64,000 nt of DNA, from assembly GCF_023375815.1 (NCBI RefSeq), contig NZ_CP067412.1:4216001-4280000 (forward strand), given 5' to 3'. Below, piece after piece: positions 23,993 through 35,819 of this stretch. Position 1 is the first letter of the stretch, and each line of letters begins with the position of its first letter. The notes under the pieces were generated by a model. It had not been told where the DNA came from. It did not search any database and saw nothing but the letters and a program-made list of their open reading frames with translations. The translations under genes were made by a program, and so were the position numbers. The stretch is from Pseudomonas sp. HS6 (GTDB lineage: Bacteria > Pseudomonadota > Gammaproteobacteria > Pseudomonadales > Pseudomonadaceae).

Positions 23993-26002
23993 ATGTCCCG
24001 ACTCAATCCCCGGCAGCAAGAAGCCGTGAACTACGTCGGCGGCCCTCTATTGGTGCTCGCCGGTGCTGGCTCCGGCAAGACCAGCGTGATCACGCGCAAG
24101 ATTGCGCACCTGATCCAGAACTGCGGCATCCGTGCCCAGTACATCGTCGCCATGACCTTCACCAACAAGGCCGCGCGCGAGATGAAGGAACGGGTCGGCA
24201 CCCTGCTGCGTGCCGGCGAAGGTCGCGGCCTGACAGTCTGCACCTTTCACAACCTGGGCCTGAACATCATCCGCAAGGAACATGAACGGCTGGGCTACAA
24301 ACCCGGTTTCTCGATCTTCGACGAAACCGACGTCAAGTCGCTGATGACTGACATCATGCAGAAGGAATACGCGGGCGACGACGGCGTCGACGAGATCAAG
24401 AACATGATCGGCGCCTGGAAGAACGACCTGATCCTGCCGGCCGAAGCCCTGGAAAACGCCCGCAACCCCAAGGAACAGACCGCCGCCATCGTCTACACCC
24501 ACTATCAGCGCACGCTCAAGGCGTTCAACGCGGTGGACTTCGACGACCTGATCCTGCTGCCGGTAAAACTCTTCGAAGAGCACGCCGACATCCTCGAAAA
24601 GTGGCAGAACAAGGTGCGTTACCTGCTGGTCGACGAATACCAGGACACCAACGCCAGCCAGTACCTGCTGGTGAAAATGCTCATCGGCAAACGCAACCAG
24701 TTCACCGTGGTGGGCGACGACGACCAGTCGATCTACGCCTGGCGCGGCGCGCGGCCGGAAAACCTGATGTTGCTCAAGGATGACTATCCGTCCCTGAAAG
24801 TGGTGATGCTGGAGCAGAACTACCGCTCCACCAGCCGCATCCTGCGCTGCGCCAACGTGCTGATCTCGAACAACCCGCACGAATTCGAAAAGCAGCTGTG
24901 GAGTGAGATGGGTCACGGCGACGAGATCCGCGTGATCCGCTGCCGCAACGAGGACGCCGAAGCCGAGCGCGTGGCCATGGAGATCCTCAGCCTGCACTTG
25001 CGCACCGACCGCCCGTACAGCGACTTTGCGATCCTCTATCGCGGCAACTACCAGGCCAAGCTGATCGAACTGAAACTGCAGCACCATCAGGTGCCGTACC
25101 GTTTGAGCGGCGGCAACAGCTTCTTCGGGCGTCAGGAAGTGAAAGACCTGATGGCCTACTTCCGCCTGATCGTGAACCCGGACGACGACAACGCCTTCCT
25201 GCGCGTGATCAACGTACCGCGCCGGGAAATCGGCTCGACGACCCTGGAAAAACTCGGCAACTACGCCACCGAACGCAAGATCTCGATGTACGCCGCCACC
25301 GACGAACTCGGCCTCGGCGAGCATCTGGACAGCCGCTTCACCGATCGTCTGTCGCGCTTCAAGCGCTTCATGGACAAGGTGCGCGAGCAGTGCGCCGGCG
25401 AAGACCCGATCTCCGCCCTGCGCAGCATGGTCATGGACATCGACTACGAGAACTGGCTGCGCACCAACAGCTCCAGCGATAAGGCTGCGGACTACCGGAT
25501 GAGCAACGTCTGGTTCCTGATCGAAGCCTTGAAAAACACGCTTGAGAAGGACGAAGAAGGCGAAATGACCGTCGAGGACGCCATCGGCAAACTCGTCCTG
25601 CGCGACATGCTGGAACGTCAGCAGGAAGAAGAGGACGGCGCCGAAGGCGTGCAGATGATGACCCTGCATGCGTCCAAGGGCCTGGAATTCCCTTACGTGT
25701 TCATCATGGGCATGGAAGAGGAAATCCTCCCGCACCGCTCCAGCATCGAAGCCGACACCATCGAAGAAGAACGCCGCCTAGCCTACGTGGGCATCACCCG
25801 CGCGCGCCAGACCCTGGCGTTTACCTTCGCCGCCAAGCGTAAACAGTACGGCGAGATCATCGACTGCGCGCCAAGTCGCTTCCTCGATGAGCTTCCGCCG
25901 GACGACCTGGCCTGGGAAGGCAACGACGACACACCGACCGAAGTCAAAGCCGTGCGGGGCAATAGCGCATTGGCTGATATACGCGCGATGTTAAAGCGCT
26001 AG
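23993..26002 (+). CDS. rep: ATP-dependent DNA helicase Rep
   Basis: A 669-residue superfamily 1A helicase. Walker A is AGAGSGKT (residues 23-30), motif Ia MTFTNKAAREMK, Walker B LLVDEYQDTN, motif III GDDDQSIYAWRGA, motif IV EQNYRST, motif V MTLHASKGLEF and motif VI VGITRARQTL. Length equals the Rep family. Rep moves 3' to 5' and clears protein blocks ahead of replication forks. Start ATG 23993; upstream 264 bases separate it from the divergent proE-like gene and should hold both promoters. Confidence 0.97.
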   Translation: MSRLNPRQQEAVNYVGGPLLVLAGAGSGKTSVITRKIAHLIQNCGIRAQYIVAMTFTNKAAREMKERVGTLLRAGEGRGLTVCTFHNLGLNIIRKEHERLGYKPGFSIFDETDVKSLMTDIMQKEYAGDDGVDEIKNMIGAWKNDLILPAEALENARNPKEQTAAIVYTHYQRTLKAFNAVDFDDLILLPVKLFEEHADILEKWQNKVRYLLVDEYQDTNASQYLLVKMLIGKRNQFTVVGDDDQSIYAWRGARPENLMLLKDDYPSLKVVMLEQNYRSTSRILRCANVLISNNPHEFEKQLWSEMGHGDEIRVIRCRNEDAEAERVAMEILSLHLRTDRPYSDFAILYRGNYQAKLIELKLQHHQVPYRLSGGNSFFGRQEVKDLMAYFRLIVNPDDDNAFLRVINVPRREIGSTTLEKLGNYATERKISMYAATDELGLGEHLDSRFTDRLSRFKRFMDKVREQCAGEDPISALRSMVMDIDYENWLRTNSSSDKAADYRMSNVWFLIEALKNTLEKDEEGEMTVEDAIGKLVLRDMLERQQEEEDGAEGVQMMTLHASKGLEFPYVFIMGMEEEILPHRSSIEADTIEEERRLAYVGITRARQTLAFTFAAKRKQYGEIIDCAPSRFLDELPPDDLAWEGNDDTPTEVKAVRGNSALADIRAMLKR

Positions 26003-26020
26003 AATTGACCACTTTTTTAA

Positions 26021-26632
<612 letters not shown>

Positions 26633-26652
26633 CCCGCAACACCGCAGGACTT

Positions 26653-26682
26653 CTGTGGGAGCCAGTTTGCTGGCTCCCACAG
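26653..26682. terminator. Perfect palindrome between convergent genes
   Basis: CTGTGGGAGCCAG and its complement flank a TTTG loop (13-bp stem), followed by TTGTTTT on the plus strand. It is made of REP-like sequence (CTGTGGGAGC). The place between xpt and the opposing CoA-transferase gene, and the T-rich tail, fit a terminator for xpt. Confidence 0.65.
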
Positions 26683-26700
26683 TTGTTTTGGGGTGGGCAA

Positions 26701-28623
<1,923 letters not shown>

Positions 28624-28716
28624 CTGAAGCCTCCTGCCCGTTCCGTGAATAGGGGTACGACCGAGATTGCCGGTTGTTTGCTGCAATGAACAGCCTCGAG
28701 CCTGAATCGCAGGCAC

Positions 28717-28744
28717 AAAAAAACCGTCCGAAGACGGTTTTTTT
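28717..28744. terminator. Bidirectional rho-independent terminator
   Basis: CCGTC/GACGG stem (28724-28728 and 28733-28737) with CGAA loop, flanked by seven A and seven T. It lies just after the cytochrome gene that ends at 28760 on the minus strand and serves that transcript. Confidence 0.85.
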
Positions 28745-28759
28745 CGTCAGAAGCGCGGC

Positions 28760-29188
28760 TTATTTCAGGCCGGACATCTTCTGGATCGCGCCCTTCAGCT
28801 CGTCATCCGAGCAATCGGCGCAGGTGCCTTTCGGAGGCATCGAGTTCAGGCCGGTGATGGCTTTGGCCAGCAGGCCGTCGAGGCCGCCCTGGTGATCGGC
28901 ACGGTCTTTCCAGGCTGCTGCGTCACCGATTTTCGGTGCGCCCAACAGGCCGGTGCCATGGCAAGCGTTGCAATGTTTGGCAATCACTTCATCCGGCGTC
29001 TTGGCGCCGCCACCGCCGCCTGCCGAAGCGGCGACTTCCATCCCCTTGCACTCTTGCCCTTGAACACACACCTGACCGACTGGCTCGAGGCGTTTGGCAA
29101 TGTCGTCATTCGTCGCAGCTTGAGCGCTGACAGCCCAGAGGGCCAGTACGGTTGCTGGTGCAGCCAGCATTTTCATAATTAGGTTCAC
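28760..29188 (-). CDS. Cytochrome c5-type periplasmic c-type cytochrome
   Basis: A 142-residue protein with a signal peptide (about 1-25, ending SAQA) and one haem site CNACH (C73, C76, H77), with M117 (NSMPPKG) as likely axial ligand. C123 and C126 form the CADC pair typical of cytochrome c5. A glycine-rich linker (about 55-62) separates a short N-terminal part. It is a periplasmic electron carrier, equivalent to CycB of P. aeruginosa by position. GTG 29188 has GAGGG upstream; ATG 29176 is an alternative. Confidence 0.92.
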   Translation of the reverse strand: MNLIMKMLAAPATVLALWAVSAQAATNDDIAKRLEPVGQVCVQGQECKGMEVAASAGGGGGAKTPDEVIAKHCNACHGTGLLGAPKIGDAAAWKDRADHQGGLDGLLAKAITGLNSMPPKGTCADCSDDELKGAIQKMSGLK

Positions 29189-29358
29189 GCGTTCACCCTC
29201 AATGGTGGCTATTCACGCCTGCGGCCACGGTTCGCAGGCGGGCGCAAGTATAGCGGGTAGCCCGCCACACTGAAACAACCCCAAAGTTAAAGGGGTCTTG
29301 TTGCGCATCGGTCAAACAGTTCGGACACCTTTACCGCACTGGCCTGGCGTCTCTAGAT

Positions 29359-29907
29359 TTAAAAATTCGCCGGCGTGGCTGCGCTGATTAGTCGCGCAGG
29401 CAAGTCGAACGGATTACGGAAACGATGCGGCTTGGTACTTTCAAAGTAGTAGCTGTCGCCGGCTTCGAGGATAAAAGTTTCAAGGCCCACCACCAGTTCC
29501 AGACGCCCTTCCACCAGAATTCCGGTTTCCTCGCCTTCGTGGGTGAGCATTTCTTCGCCGGTGTCGGCGCCCGGCGGGTAGATTTCATTGAGGAACGCGA
29601 TGGCCCGGCTCGGGTGCGCGCGGCCGACCAGTTTCATGGTCACGGCGCCGTCGGAAATGTCGATCAGCTCGTTGGCCTTGTAGACGATCTGGGTCGGTAC
29701 TTCCTGCAGGATTTCTTCGGAAAAGAACTCGACCATGGACATGGGAATCCCGCCCAGCACCTTCCTCAGCGAACTGATCGAAGGGCTGACACTGTTCTTT
29801 TCGATCATCGAAATGGTGCTGTTGGTGACGCCCGCGCGTTTGGCGAGTTCACGCTGGGAAAGCCCTTTGAGCTTGCGGATCGATTGCAGTCGTTCACCGA
29901 CGTCCAA
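29359..29907 (-). CDS. pauR: PauR-like polyamine-catabolism repressor (XRE + cupin)
   Basis: A 182-residue regulator. An N-terminal XRE helix-turn-helix (ERLQSIRKLKGLSQRELAKRAGVTNSTISMIE) is followed by a cupin domain (about 105-180, with PPGADTGEEMLTHEGEETGILVEG). Length and order match PuuR/PauR, which repress polyamine genes until putrescine or cadaverine metabolites bind. The start is TTG 29907, with AGGAGG 8 bases upstream; the open frame extends to 30105 but the upstream part is not protein-like. Neighbours dadX, dadA, the gamma-glutamylpolyamine oxidase and kauB fit a PauR regulon. Confidence 0.88.
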   Translation of the reverse strand: MDVGERLQSIRKLKGLSQRELAKRAGVTNSTISMIEKNSVSPSISSLRKVLGGIPMSMVEFFSEEILQEVPTQIVYKANELIDISDGAVTMKLVGRAHPSRAIAFLNEIYPPGADTGEEMLTHEGEETGILVEGRLELVVGLETFILEAGDSYYFESTKPHRFRNPFDLPARLISAATPANF

Positions 29908-29996
29908 GGCTTGGGCCTCCTGAGTGTTGTAGAAATATTGAGCGTTATCATGGCGACAGCGTTCAGTATTTACAACACTTGGGCCCAGCCTGGGCT

Positions 29997-31070
29997 TCAA
30001 CCCTCGGAATAGAGCCTTGGCACCCGACGCAGGTTGCAGAAGATCTGGTACGGAATGGTGTCGGCCCACTTCGCCACGTCGCTGGCGAGGATGTTCTTGC
30101 CCCACAGCTCAACGGTCGAACCGAGGCCTGCTTCCGGCACGTCGGTCAGGTCGATGCAGAGCATGTCCATCGACACACGACCCAGTATGCGGCTGCGTTG
30201 GCCGGCCACCAGCACCGGGGTGCCGGTGGGTGCCTGACGCGGATAACCATCGGCGTAACCCATGGCAACCACGCCAATGCGCATCGGTTTGTCGGTGATG
30301 AACTTCGCACCGTAGCCCACCGGCTCGCCGGCCGGCAGCTCGCGCACGTTGATGACTTTCGATTCCAGCGTCATCACCGGTTGCAGGCGATCGGCCACGG
30401 CGTTGGCTTCTTCGAACGGGGTGGCGCCGTAAAGCATGATGCCCGGGCGCACCCAGTCGCTGTGAATCTGTGGCCAGCCCAGAACCGCCGGCGAGTTGCG
30501 CAGGCTGACTTCGGCTGCCAAGCCCTGACGTGCGGCTTCAAACACTGCAACCTGATCAGCGCTGCTCTGCTCATGCAGCTCATCGGCTCGGGCGAAGTGG
30601 CTCATCAGCACGACTTTCGCCACGTTGCCACTGGCCAGCAAACGCTGGTAAGCAGCTGGGTAATCCTTCGGATGCAGGCCGACGCGGTGCATGCCCGAAT
30701 CGAGCTTCAGCCACACGGTGAGCGGTTTGCTCAACGCTGCCTGCTCGATGGCTTCGAGCTGCCACAGCGAATGCACCACGCACCAGAAATCGTGCTCGAC
30801 GATCAGCGCCAGCTCGTCGGCCTCGAAAAAGCCTTCGAGCAACAGCACCGGCGCACGAATCCCGGCGGCACGCAGCTCCAGGGCTTCTTCGATGCACGCC
30901 ACCGCGAAGCCGTCCGCTTCAGCCTCCAGCGCCTGGGCGCAACGCACTGCGCCATGGCCGTAGGCATCGGCCTTGATCACTGCCAGTGCCTTGGCACCAG
31001 TGACTTCACGGGCGATACGGTAGTTGTGACGCAGGGCTTGAAGGTCGATCAGGGCACGGGCAGGACGCAT
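29997..31070 (-). CDS. dadX: Catabolic alanine racemase
   Basis: A 357-residue PLP enzyme interconverting L- and D-alanine. K33 in [10 protein letters not shown] is the PLP lysine, and the Tyr in PVGYGAKF is the second catalytic base. Start ATG 31070 ([10 protein letters not shown]) gives exactly the family length; ATG 31094 is possible. It is the last gene of the dadA-rid-dadX operon; L-alanine is turned to D-alanine for DadA. Lrp/DadR is expected to activate the operon. Confidence 0.96.
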   Translation of the reverse strand: MRPARALIDLQALRHNYRIAREVTGAKALAVIKADAYGHGAVRCAQALEAEADGFAVACIEEALELRAAGIRAPVLLLEGFFEADELALIVEHDFWCVVHSLWQLEAIEQAALSKPLTVWLKLDSGMHRVGLHPKDYPAAYQRLLASGNVAKVVLMSHFARADELHEQSSADQVAVFEAARQGLAAEVSLRNSPAVLGWPQIHSDWVRPGIMLYGATPFEEANAVADRLQPVMTLESKVINVRELPAGEPVGYGAKFITDKPMRIGVVAMGYADGYPRQAPTGTPVLVAGQRSRILGRVSMDMLCIDLTDVPEAGLGSTVELWGKNILASDVAKWADTIPYQIFCNLRRVPRLYSEG

Positions 31071-31165
31071 GGCAGCAGACTTCTTGGCGGTCATGGGAAT
31101 AAAAACCGGCGCTGGCTGACGGCGTGAACCGCCAACAGCACCGGGAGAGGGATCTTTACAACGGG

Positions 31166-31519
31166 TTACGGCAACGCGGCGACGATGGAGATCTCGACCA
31201 GAATGTTCGGCTTGGCCATCTTCGCTTCGACAGTGGCACGGGCCGGGGCGGCGCCTTTGGGCAGCCACTGGTCCCAGACCGAGTTCATCCCGGCGAAGTG
31301 CGCTTCGATGTCGTTCAGGTAGATCGTCGCCGACAGCAGATGCTGTTTGTCGGTCCCGGCCAGATCCAGCAAACGCTCGATATTGGCGAGCACGTCGCGG
31401 GTCTGCTGTTCCACCCCGGCGTTGAAGTCATCGCCGACCTGCCCGGACAGATACACCGTTCCGTTGTGGCTGACGATCTGACTCATGCGCTCATTGGTGA
31501 GCTGGCGCTGGATTGCCAT
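31166..31519 (-). CDS. Rid family protein in the dad operon
   Basis: A 117-residue YjgF/Rid-type protein ([53 protein letters not shown]) with the conserved arginine near the end. Rid enzymes hydrolyse reactive imines; DadA makes 2-iminopropanoate from D-alanine, so this one probably clears that product. ATG 31519 has GGAG upstream and overlaps the dadA stop by 29 bases, showing tight coupling. It is a different subgroup from the RidA at 62166. Confidence 0.93.
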   Translation of the reverse strand: MAIQRQLTNERMSQIVSHNGTVYLSGQVGDDFNAGVEQQTRDVLANIERLLDLAGTDKQHLLSATIYLNDIEAHFAGMNSVWDQWLPKGAAPARATVEAKMAKPNILVEISIVAALP

Positions 31520-32795
31520 GCTTTGCGGACTCCTGGGTCTTGTTGCCATAACGGGAAATATCGAGGCCTTCGGCGCTGATCTGCGGTTTCTTCTTCGCCA
31601 TCAGGTCAGCCAGCAGGCGACCGGAACCGCACGCCATGGTCCAGCCGAGGGTGCCGTGACCGGTGTTCAGGAACAGGTTCTTGAACGGAGTGGCACCGAC
31701 GATCGGAGTGCCGTCCGGCGTGGTTGGACGCAGGCCGGTCCAGAAACTCGCTTCGGCCAGATTGCCGCCCTGAGGATAAAGGTCGTTGACGATCATCTCC
31801 AGGGTTTCACGCCGACGCGGGTTCAGCGACAGGTCAAAACCGGCGATCTCCGCCATGCCGCCGACGCGAATACGGTTGTCGAAACGGGTGATTGCGACCT
31901 TGTACGTCTCGTCGAGGATGGTCGAAGTCGGAGCCATGGCCGGGTTGGTGATCGGCACGGTCAGCGAGTAGCCCTTCAACGGATACACCGGGGCCTTGAT
32001 GCCCAGCGGCTTGAGCAGTTGCGGCGAATAGCTGCCGAGGGCCAATACGTAGCGATCGGCGGTTTCCAGCTTGCCGTCGATCCACACGCCGTTGATGCGG
32101 TCACCGGCGAAGTCGAGACGCTGGATGTCCTGGCCAAAACGGAATTCCACACCCAGGTTCACAGCCATTTCGGCAAGGCGGGTGGTGAAGATCTGGCAGT
32201 CGCCGGTCTGGTCGTTCGGCAGGCGCAGGGCACCGGCGAGGATGTCGGTGACGCTGGCCAAGGCCGGCTCGACGCGGGCAATGCCGGCGCGGTCGAGGAC
32301 TTCGAACGGCACGCCGGACTCTTTCAGTACGGCGATGTCCTTGGCGGCGCCATCAAGCTGCGCCTGAGTGCGGAACAGCTGGGTGGTGCCCAGGCTGCGG
32401 CCTTCGTAGGCGATGCCGGTCTCGGCGCGCAATTCGTCGAGGCAGTCGCGGCTGTACTCGGACAGACGCACCATGCGCTCCTTGTTCACCGCGTAACGGT
32501 TGGCGGTGCAGTTGCGCAGCATCTGCGCCATCCACAGGTATTGGTCGATGTCGGCGGTGGCCTTGATCGCCAGCGGCGCGTGGCGTTGCAGCAGCCATTT
32601 GATGGCCTTGAGGGGAACGCCCGGCGCGGCCCACGGCGAGGCGTAACCCGGCGAGACCTGCCCTGCGTTGGCGAAACTGGTCTCCATGGCCGCGGCTGGC
32701 TGCCGGTCGACCACCACCACTTCAAACCCGGCACGGGCCAGATAGTAAGCACTGGCGGTACCGATGACGCCGCTACCCAAGACGATAACGCGCAT
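31491..32795 (-). CDS. dadA: D-amino acid dehydrogenase small subunit
   Basis: A 434-residue FAD enzyme oxidising D-alanine to pyruvate and ammonia, feeding electrons to quinones. The FAD site is [19 protein letters not shown] at the N-terminus, with the family signature [23 protein letters not shown]. The C-terminus has [14 protein letters not shown] and [17 protein letters not shown] 32795 is chosen over the longer frame because the FAD fold starts at its residue 2. First gene of the operon, divergent from lrp. Confidence 0.97.
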   Translation of the reverse strand: MRVIVLGSGVIGTASAYYLARAGFEVVVVDRQPAAAMETSFANAGQVSPGYASPWAAPGVPLKAIKWLLQRHAPLAIKATADIDQYLWMAQMLRNCTANRYAVNKERMVRLSEYSRDCLDELRAETGIAYEGRSLGTTQLFRTQAQLDGAAKDIAVLKESGVPFEVLDRAGIARVEPALASVTDILAGALRLPNDQTGDCQIFTTRLAEMAVNLGVEFRFGQDIQRLDFAGDRINGVWIDGKLETADRYVLALGSYSPQLLKPLGIKAPVYPLKGYSLTVPITNPAMAPTSTILDETYKVAITRFDNRIRVGGMAEIAGFDLSLNPRRRETLEMIVNDLYPQGGNLAEASFWTGLRPTTPDGTPIVGATPFKNLFLNTGHGTLGWTMACGSGRLLADLMAKKKPQISAEGLDISRYGNKTQESAKHGNPAPAHQ

Positions 32796-32950
32796 TTTTG
32801 TATCCCTCATCGCGGCGTGCCGCGTACGTCTGTTGTTAGAGCAATGATGCGCGCAGTGTAAAAAAGATTTGCCAGTGCTTTTCACTGTATAAGCGCCTAT
32901 ATTTGGCGACAATTCTCGGCAAAAACCCTTTTCACGGAGGCGCATCCCCT
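32796..32950. promoter_or_regulatory. dadA-lrp divergent promoter region
   Basis: 155 bases separate the two divergent starts. A short inverted repeat, CGCC-(TATATTT)-GGCG, lies near 32895-32910, and the region is A+T-rich around it. Lrp-type proteins bind such divergent regions and activate dadA in response to alanine. The lrp ribosome site GGAGG is at 32937-32941. The repeat as an operator is inference. Confidence 0.45.
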
Positions 32951-33439
32951 ATGCGTACTAACACTCAGACCAAACGTGAGCTGGACAAGATCGACCGCAA
33001 CATCTTGCGGATCCTGCAGGCGGACGGGCGGATTTCATTCACCGAACTGGGCGAGAAGGTCGGGCTCTCCACCACCCCGTGTACTGAGCGGGTGCGGCGC
33101 CTGGAGCGCGAGGGGATCATCATGGGCTACAACGCCCGCCTGAATCCGCAGCACTTGAAGGGTAGTCTCTTGGTGTTCGTCGAGATCAGCCTCGATTACA
33201 AATCCGGCGATACTTTCGAAGAGTTCCGACGCGCGGTGCTGAAGTTGCCCCACGTGCTGGAATGCCACCTGGTGTCAGGGGATTTCGACTATCTGGTGAA
33301 GGCGCGGATTTCCGAGATGGCCTCGTACCGCAAGCTGCTGGGCGACATCCTGCTCAAGCTGCCGCACGTGCGTGAATCCAAGAGCTACATCGTGATGGAA
33401 GAAGTGAAAGAGAGCCTGAGCCTGCCGATTCCGGACTGA
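32951..33439 (+). CDS. lrp: Lrp/AsnC family regulator (DadR-like)
   Basis: A 162-residue Lrp protein: N-terminal helix-turn-helix (LDKIDRNILRILQADGRISFTELGEKVGLSTTPCTERVRRLEREGII) and C-terminal ligand-binding RAM domain (ECHLVSGDFDYLVKARI). The ATG at 32951 is preceded by GGAGG; the longer frame to 32903 covers the promoter region. In pseudomonads the copy next to dadA senses L-alanine and activates the dad operon (called DadR or Lrp). Confidence 0.93.
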   Translation: MRTNTQTKRELDKIDRNILRILQADGRISFTELGEKVGLSTTPCTERVRRLEREGIIMGYNARLNPQHLKGSLLVFVEISLDYKSGDTFEEFRRAVLKLPHVLECHLVSGDFDYLVKARISEMASYRKLLGDILLKLPHVRESKSYIVMEEVKESLSLPIPD

Positions 33440-33443
33440 TCGC

Positions 33444-33797
33444 TCAGACCAGCACCTGCCGGTTTTCGGCCATGTACTCGAACACCTGCTTCTCGACCCG
33501 TGGATGAATCAGCTCCACCGGCCGCCGGCCGTTGGGGCACGGCAAGGTCTGGGTGGTGCCGAACAACCGACAGATCAGCGGCCGCTCGTCATACACCGTG
33601 CAGCCGTTCGGCCCCAGGTGTACACAGTTGAGTTCCTCCATGGCTGCATCCTGCTCGGCGCGGGTCTTGCGCGGCAGGCGGGCCATTTCCTCGGGCGAGG
33701 TGGTCACCGGCCCGCAGCAGTCATGACAGCCCGGCACGCACTCGAACGTGGGAATCTGCTGACGCAGGGTGCGGATTTTCTGACTGTTGCAGCTCAT
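33444..33797 (-). CDS. YkgJ family cysteine-cluster protein
   Basis: A 117-residue cytoplasmic protein with the zinc/iron-chelating cysteine cluster of the YkgJ family: ECVPGCHDCCGP near residue 20, CTVYDERPLICRLFG near 75, and a following CPNG. Function of the family is not established; metal binding is inferred from the cysteines. ATG 33797 is chosen because the upstream extension to 33944 overlaps the neighbouring oxidase start. It converges on lrp with a 4-base gap. Confidence 0.85.
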   Translation of the reverse strand: MSCNSQKIRTLRQQIPTFECVPGCHDCCGPVTTSPEEMARLPRKTRAEQDAAMEELNCVHLGPNGCTVYDERPLICRLFGTTQTLPCPNGRRPVELIHPRVEKQVFEYMAENRQVLV

Positions 33798-33942
33798 TGC
33801 AGCGGTAACCGGAGAGAAATAGGCGGCAATTGTGCCGCAAAAGCCGTGATCCAGACACCACGGGCCGACCAATGTTGCCCGGCCTCGGGCCAGCGGCTTA
33901 TGCTCCGTCAAATTTTCTCGACACCCGCTCAGGATGACGCCC

Positions 33943-35253
33943 ATGAACGCCCGCGCCCAAGCCTTCGCGAGCCAACCCCACGTTGCCTCTTATTACGCCG
34001 CCAGCAGCCTGCCGCAACCCGACCATCCGGTGCTGCAAGGCGAACTGGTCGCAGACGTCTGCGTGGTCGGTGGCGGTTTCTCCGGGCTGAACACCGCGCT
34101 GGAATTGGCTGAGCGGGGCTTGAGCGTGGTGCTGCTGGAAGCGCACCAGATCGGCTGGGGCGCCAGTGGTCGCAACGGCGGGCAGTTGATTCGGGGGGTC
34201 GGTCACGGCCTCGATCAGTTCGCCAACGTGATCGGTGTCGACGGCGTGCGTCAGATGAAACTCATGGGCCTGGAAGCGGTGGAGATCGTCCGACAGCGCG
34301 TCGAACGCTTTCAGATCCCCTGCGACCTGACCTGGGGTTATTGCGATCTCGCCAACAAACCTTCCGATCTGGAAGGCTTCGCCGAAGACGCCGAAGAGTT
34401 GCGCGGCCTCGGTTACCGCTACGAAACCCGTTTGCTGCAAGCGAACGAGATGCACACCGTGGTCGGTTCCAAACGCTACGTCGGTGGTTTGATCGACATG
34501 GGTTCCGGACATCTGCACCCACTGAACCTGGCACTGGGCGAAGCCGTTGCGGCCCAGCAACTGGGTGTCAAACTGTTCGAACAATCGGCGGTCACTCGCA
34601 TCGACTACGGCCCCGAAGTCCGGGTGCACACGGCGCAAGGTTCGGTGCGGGCGAAGACGCTGGTGTTGGGCTGCAACGCATACCTCAACAATCTGAATCC
34701 ACAACTCAGCGGCAAGGTACTGCCCGCCGGCAGCTACATCATCGCAACCGAACCACTGAGCGAAGAACAGGCCCACGCGTTGTTGCCACAGAACATGGCG
34801 GTCTGCGACCAGCGGGTGGCGCTGGATTACTACCGGCTCTCGGCCGACCGTCGACTGCTGTTCGGTGGCGCCTGCCATTACTCGGGGCGTGATCCGAAGG
34901 ACATCGCCGCGTATATGCAGCCGAAGATGCTGGAAGTGTTCCCGCAGCTCGCCTCGGCGAAGATCGATTATCAGTGGGGCGGGATGATCGGCATCGGTGC
35001 CAACCGTCTGCCGCAGATTGGACGGCTAAGCGATCAGCCGAACGTGTATTACGCCCAGGCCTATTCCGGCCACGGAGTGAATGCCACACATTTGGCCGGC
35101 AAGTTGCTGGCCGAGGCCATCAGCGGCCAGCACAGCGGTGGCTTCGACCTGTTTGCCAAGGTGCCACACATCACCTTCCCCGGCGGCAAGCATTTGCGCT
35201 CGCCGTTGCTGGCGTTGGGGATGTTGTGGCATCGCCTGAAAGAGCTGGTTTGA
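33943..35253 (+). CDS. Gamma-glutamylputrescine oxidase-type FAD oxidoreductase
   Basis: A 436-residue DAO-family FAD enzyme: dinucleotide site VCVVGGGFSGLNTALELAERG, the PuuB-like WGASGRNGGQLIRG motif, and a C-terminal GMIGIGANRLPQIG and SGHGVNATHLAGK. PuuB/PauB enzymes oxidise gamma-glutamylated polyamines to aldehydes. Position beside lrp and dad matches PauB4 of P. aeruginosa. The aldehyde product would be the substrate of KauB/PuuC at 44829. ATG 33943 has AGGA 8 bases upstream; ATG 33934 overlaps that site. Confidence 0.88.
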   Translation: MNARAQAFASQPHVASYYAASSLPQPDHPVLQGELVADVCVVGGGFSGLNTALELAERGLSVVLLEAHQIGWGASGRNGGQLIRGVGHGLDQFANVIGVDGVRQMKLMGLEAVEIVRQRVERFQIPCDLTWGYCDLANKPSDLEGFAEDAEELRGLGYRYETRLLQANEMHTVVGSKRYVGGLIDMGSGHLHPLNLALGEAVAAQQLGVKLFEQSAVTRIDYGPEVRVHTAQGSVRAKTLVLGCNAYLNNLNPQLSGKVLPAGSYIIATEPLSEEQAHALLPQNMAVCDQRVALDYYRLSADRRLLFGGACHYSGRDPKDIAAYMQPKMLEVFPQLASAKIDYQWGGMIGIGANRLPQIGRLSDQPNVYYAQAYSGHGVNATHLAGKLLAEAISGQHSGGFDLFAKVPHITFPGGKHLRSPLLALGMLWHRLKELV

Positions 35254-35279
35254 TGATTTTGTAGCGTCCTTGAGGCCGC

Positions 35280-35370
35280 CATCGCTAGCAAGCCAGCTCC
35301 CACAAGGTCGGTGGTGGACACTGATTGTGTGAACACCACCACGACTGTGGGAGCTGGCTTGCCAGCGATG
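35280..35370. repeat. Inverted REP pair 2 (opposite polarity)
   Basis: Arms at 35280-35305 (CATCGCTAGCAAGCCAGCTC onward) and 35345-35370 (reading CTGTGGGAGCTGGCTTGC onward to CGATG) are near-perfect complements. The order of the arms is the reverse of the other pairs, with the CCCAC/GTGGG ends facing inward, and GTGGTG/CACCAC at 35311-35342 extends the central pairing. The core is the GCTGGC variant. Confidence 0.85.
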
Positions 35371-35394
35371 AGGCCAGCAAAGACAACGAAGATT

Positions 35395-35640
35395 TCAGAT
35401 CCGCCAGAACGGCTTCAACCCCTCCTCCAGCGCCTGTTCACGAGTCAGCCCGACATCCTTGAGCTGCTCCGGCGTCAGGCCCAGTAACGCCTTGCGCGTG
35501 TGCAGACGATGCCAGAACAGACCCCAGCGACTCAGCCCGGACGGTGCGTTGCGCAGGATCTCGTTGCGCGCATTGTCCTGTTGCCCTGCCTCCAGTTCCT
35601 GACTGTGTAACGTCAGCCGCACATCGCTCAAACCGTTCAT
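35395..35640 (-). CDS. DUF1127 domain protein
   Basis: An 81-residue protein whose second half is the DUF1127 pattern (WGLFWHRLHTRKALLGLTPEQLKDVGLTREQALEEGLKPFWR). Small DUF1127 proteins are linked to RNA turnover and stress adaptation in alphaproteobacteria; the role in pseudomonads is unclear. ATG 35640 has AGGAG 8 bases upstream; ATG 35646 is only 2 bases from it. The gene is divergent from the MocR regulator and may be a target of it. Confidence 0.88.
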   Translation of the reverse strand: MNGLSDVRLTLHSQELEAGQQDNARNEILRNAPSGLSRWGLFWHRLHTRKALLGLTPEQLKDVGLTREQALEEGLKPFWRI

Positions 35641-35819
35641 TTTCATTGCTCCTGTTTACTTGGGTAGCCAGAGATTCCATGATGCGCGGGTCGGCAAAAG
35701 CATTACAGATTCAACGAATCCGTATTATTTCCATACAGATTTATTGTCTCCGGGACTGAATTGTCGATTTACGCCGCATCTGTACTGGTTTTTCGAATCA
35801 CCTGCATCGAGGCAGTACC

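Noticed and set aside
24047..25735. 562-codon minus-strand open frame
   Set aside because: Antisense shadow of rep; composition dominated by V, H, Q and D, with no domain.
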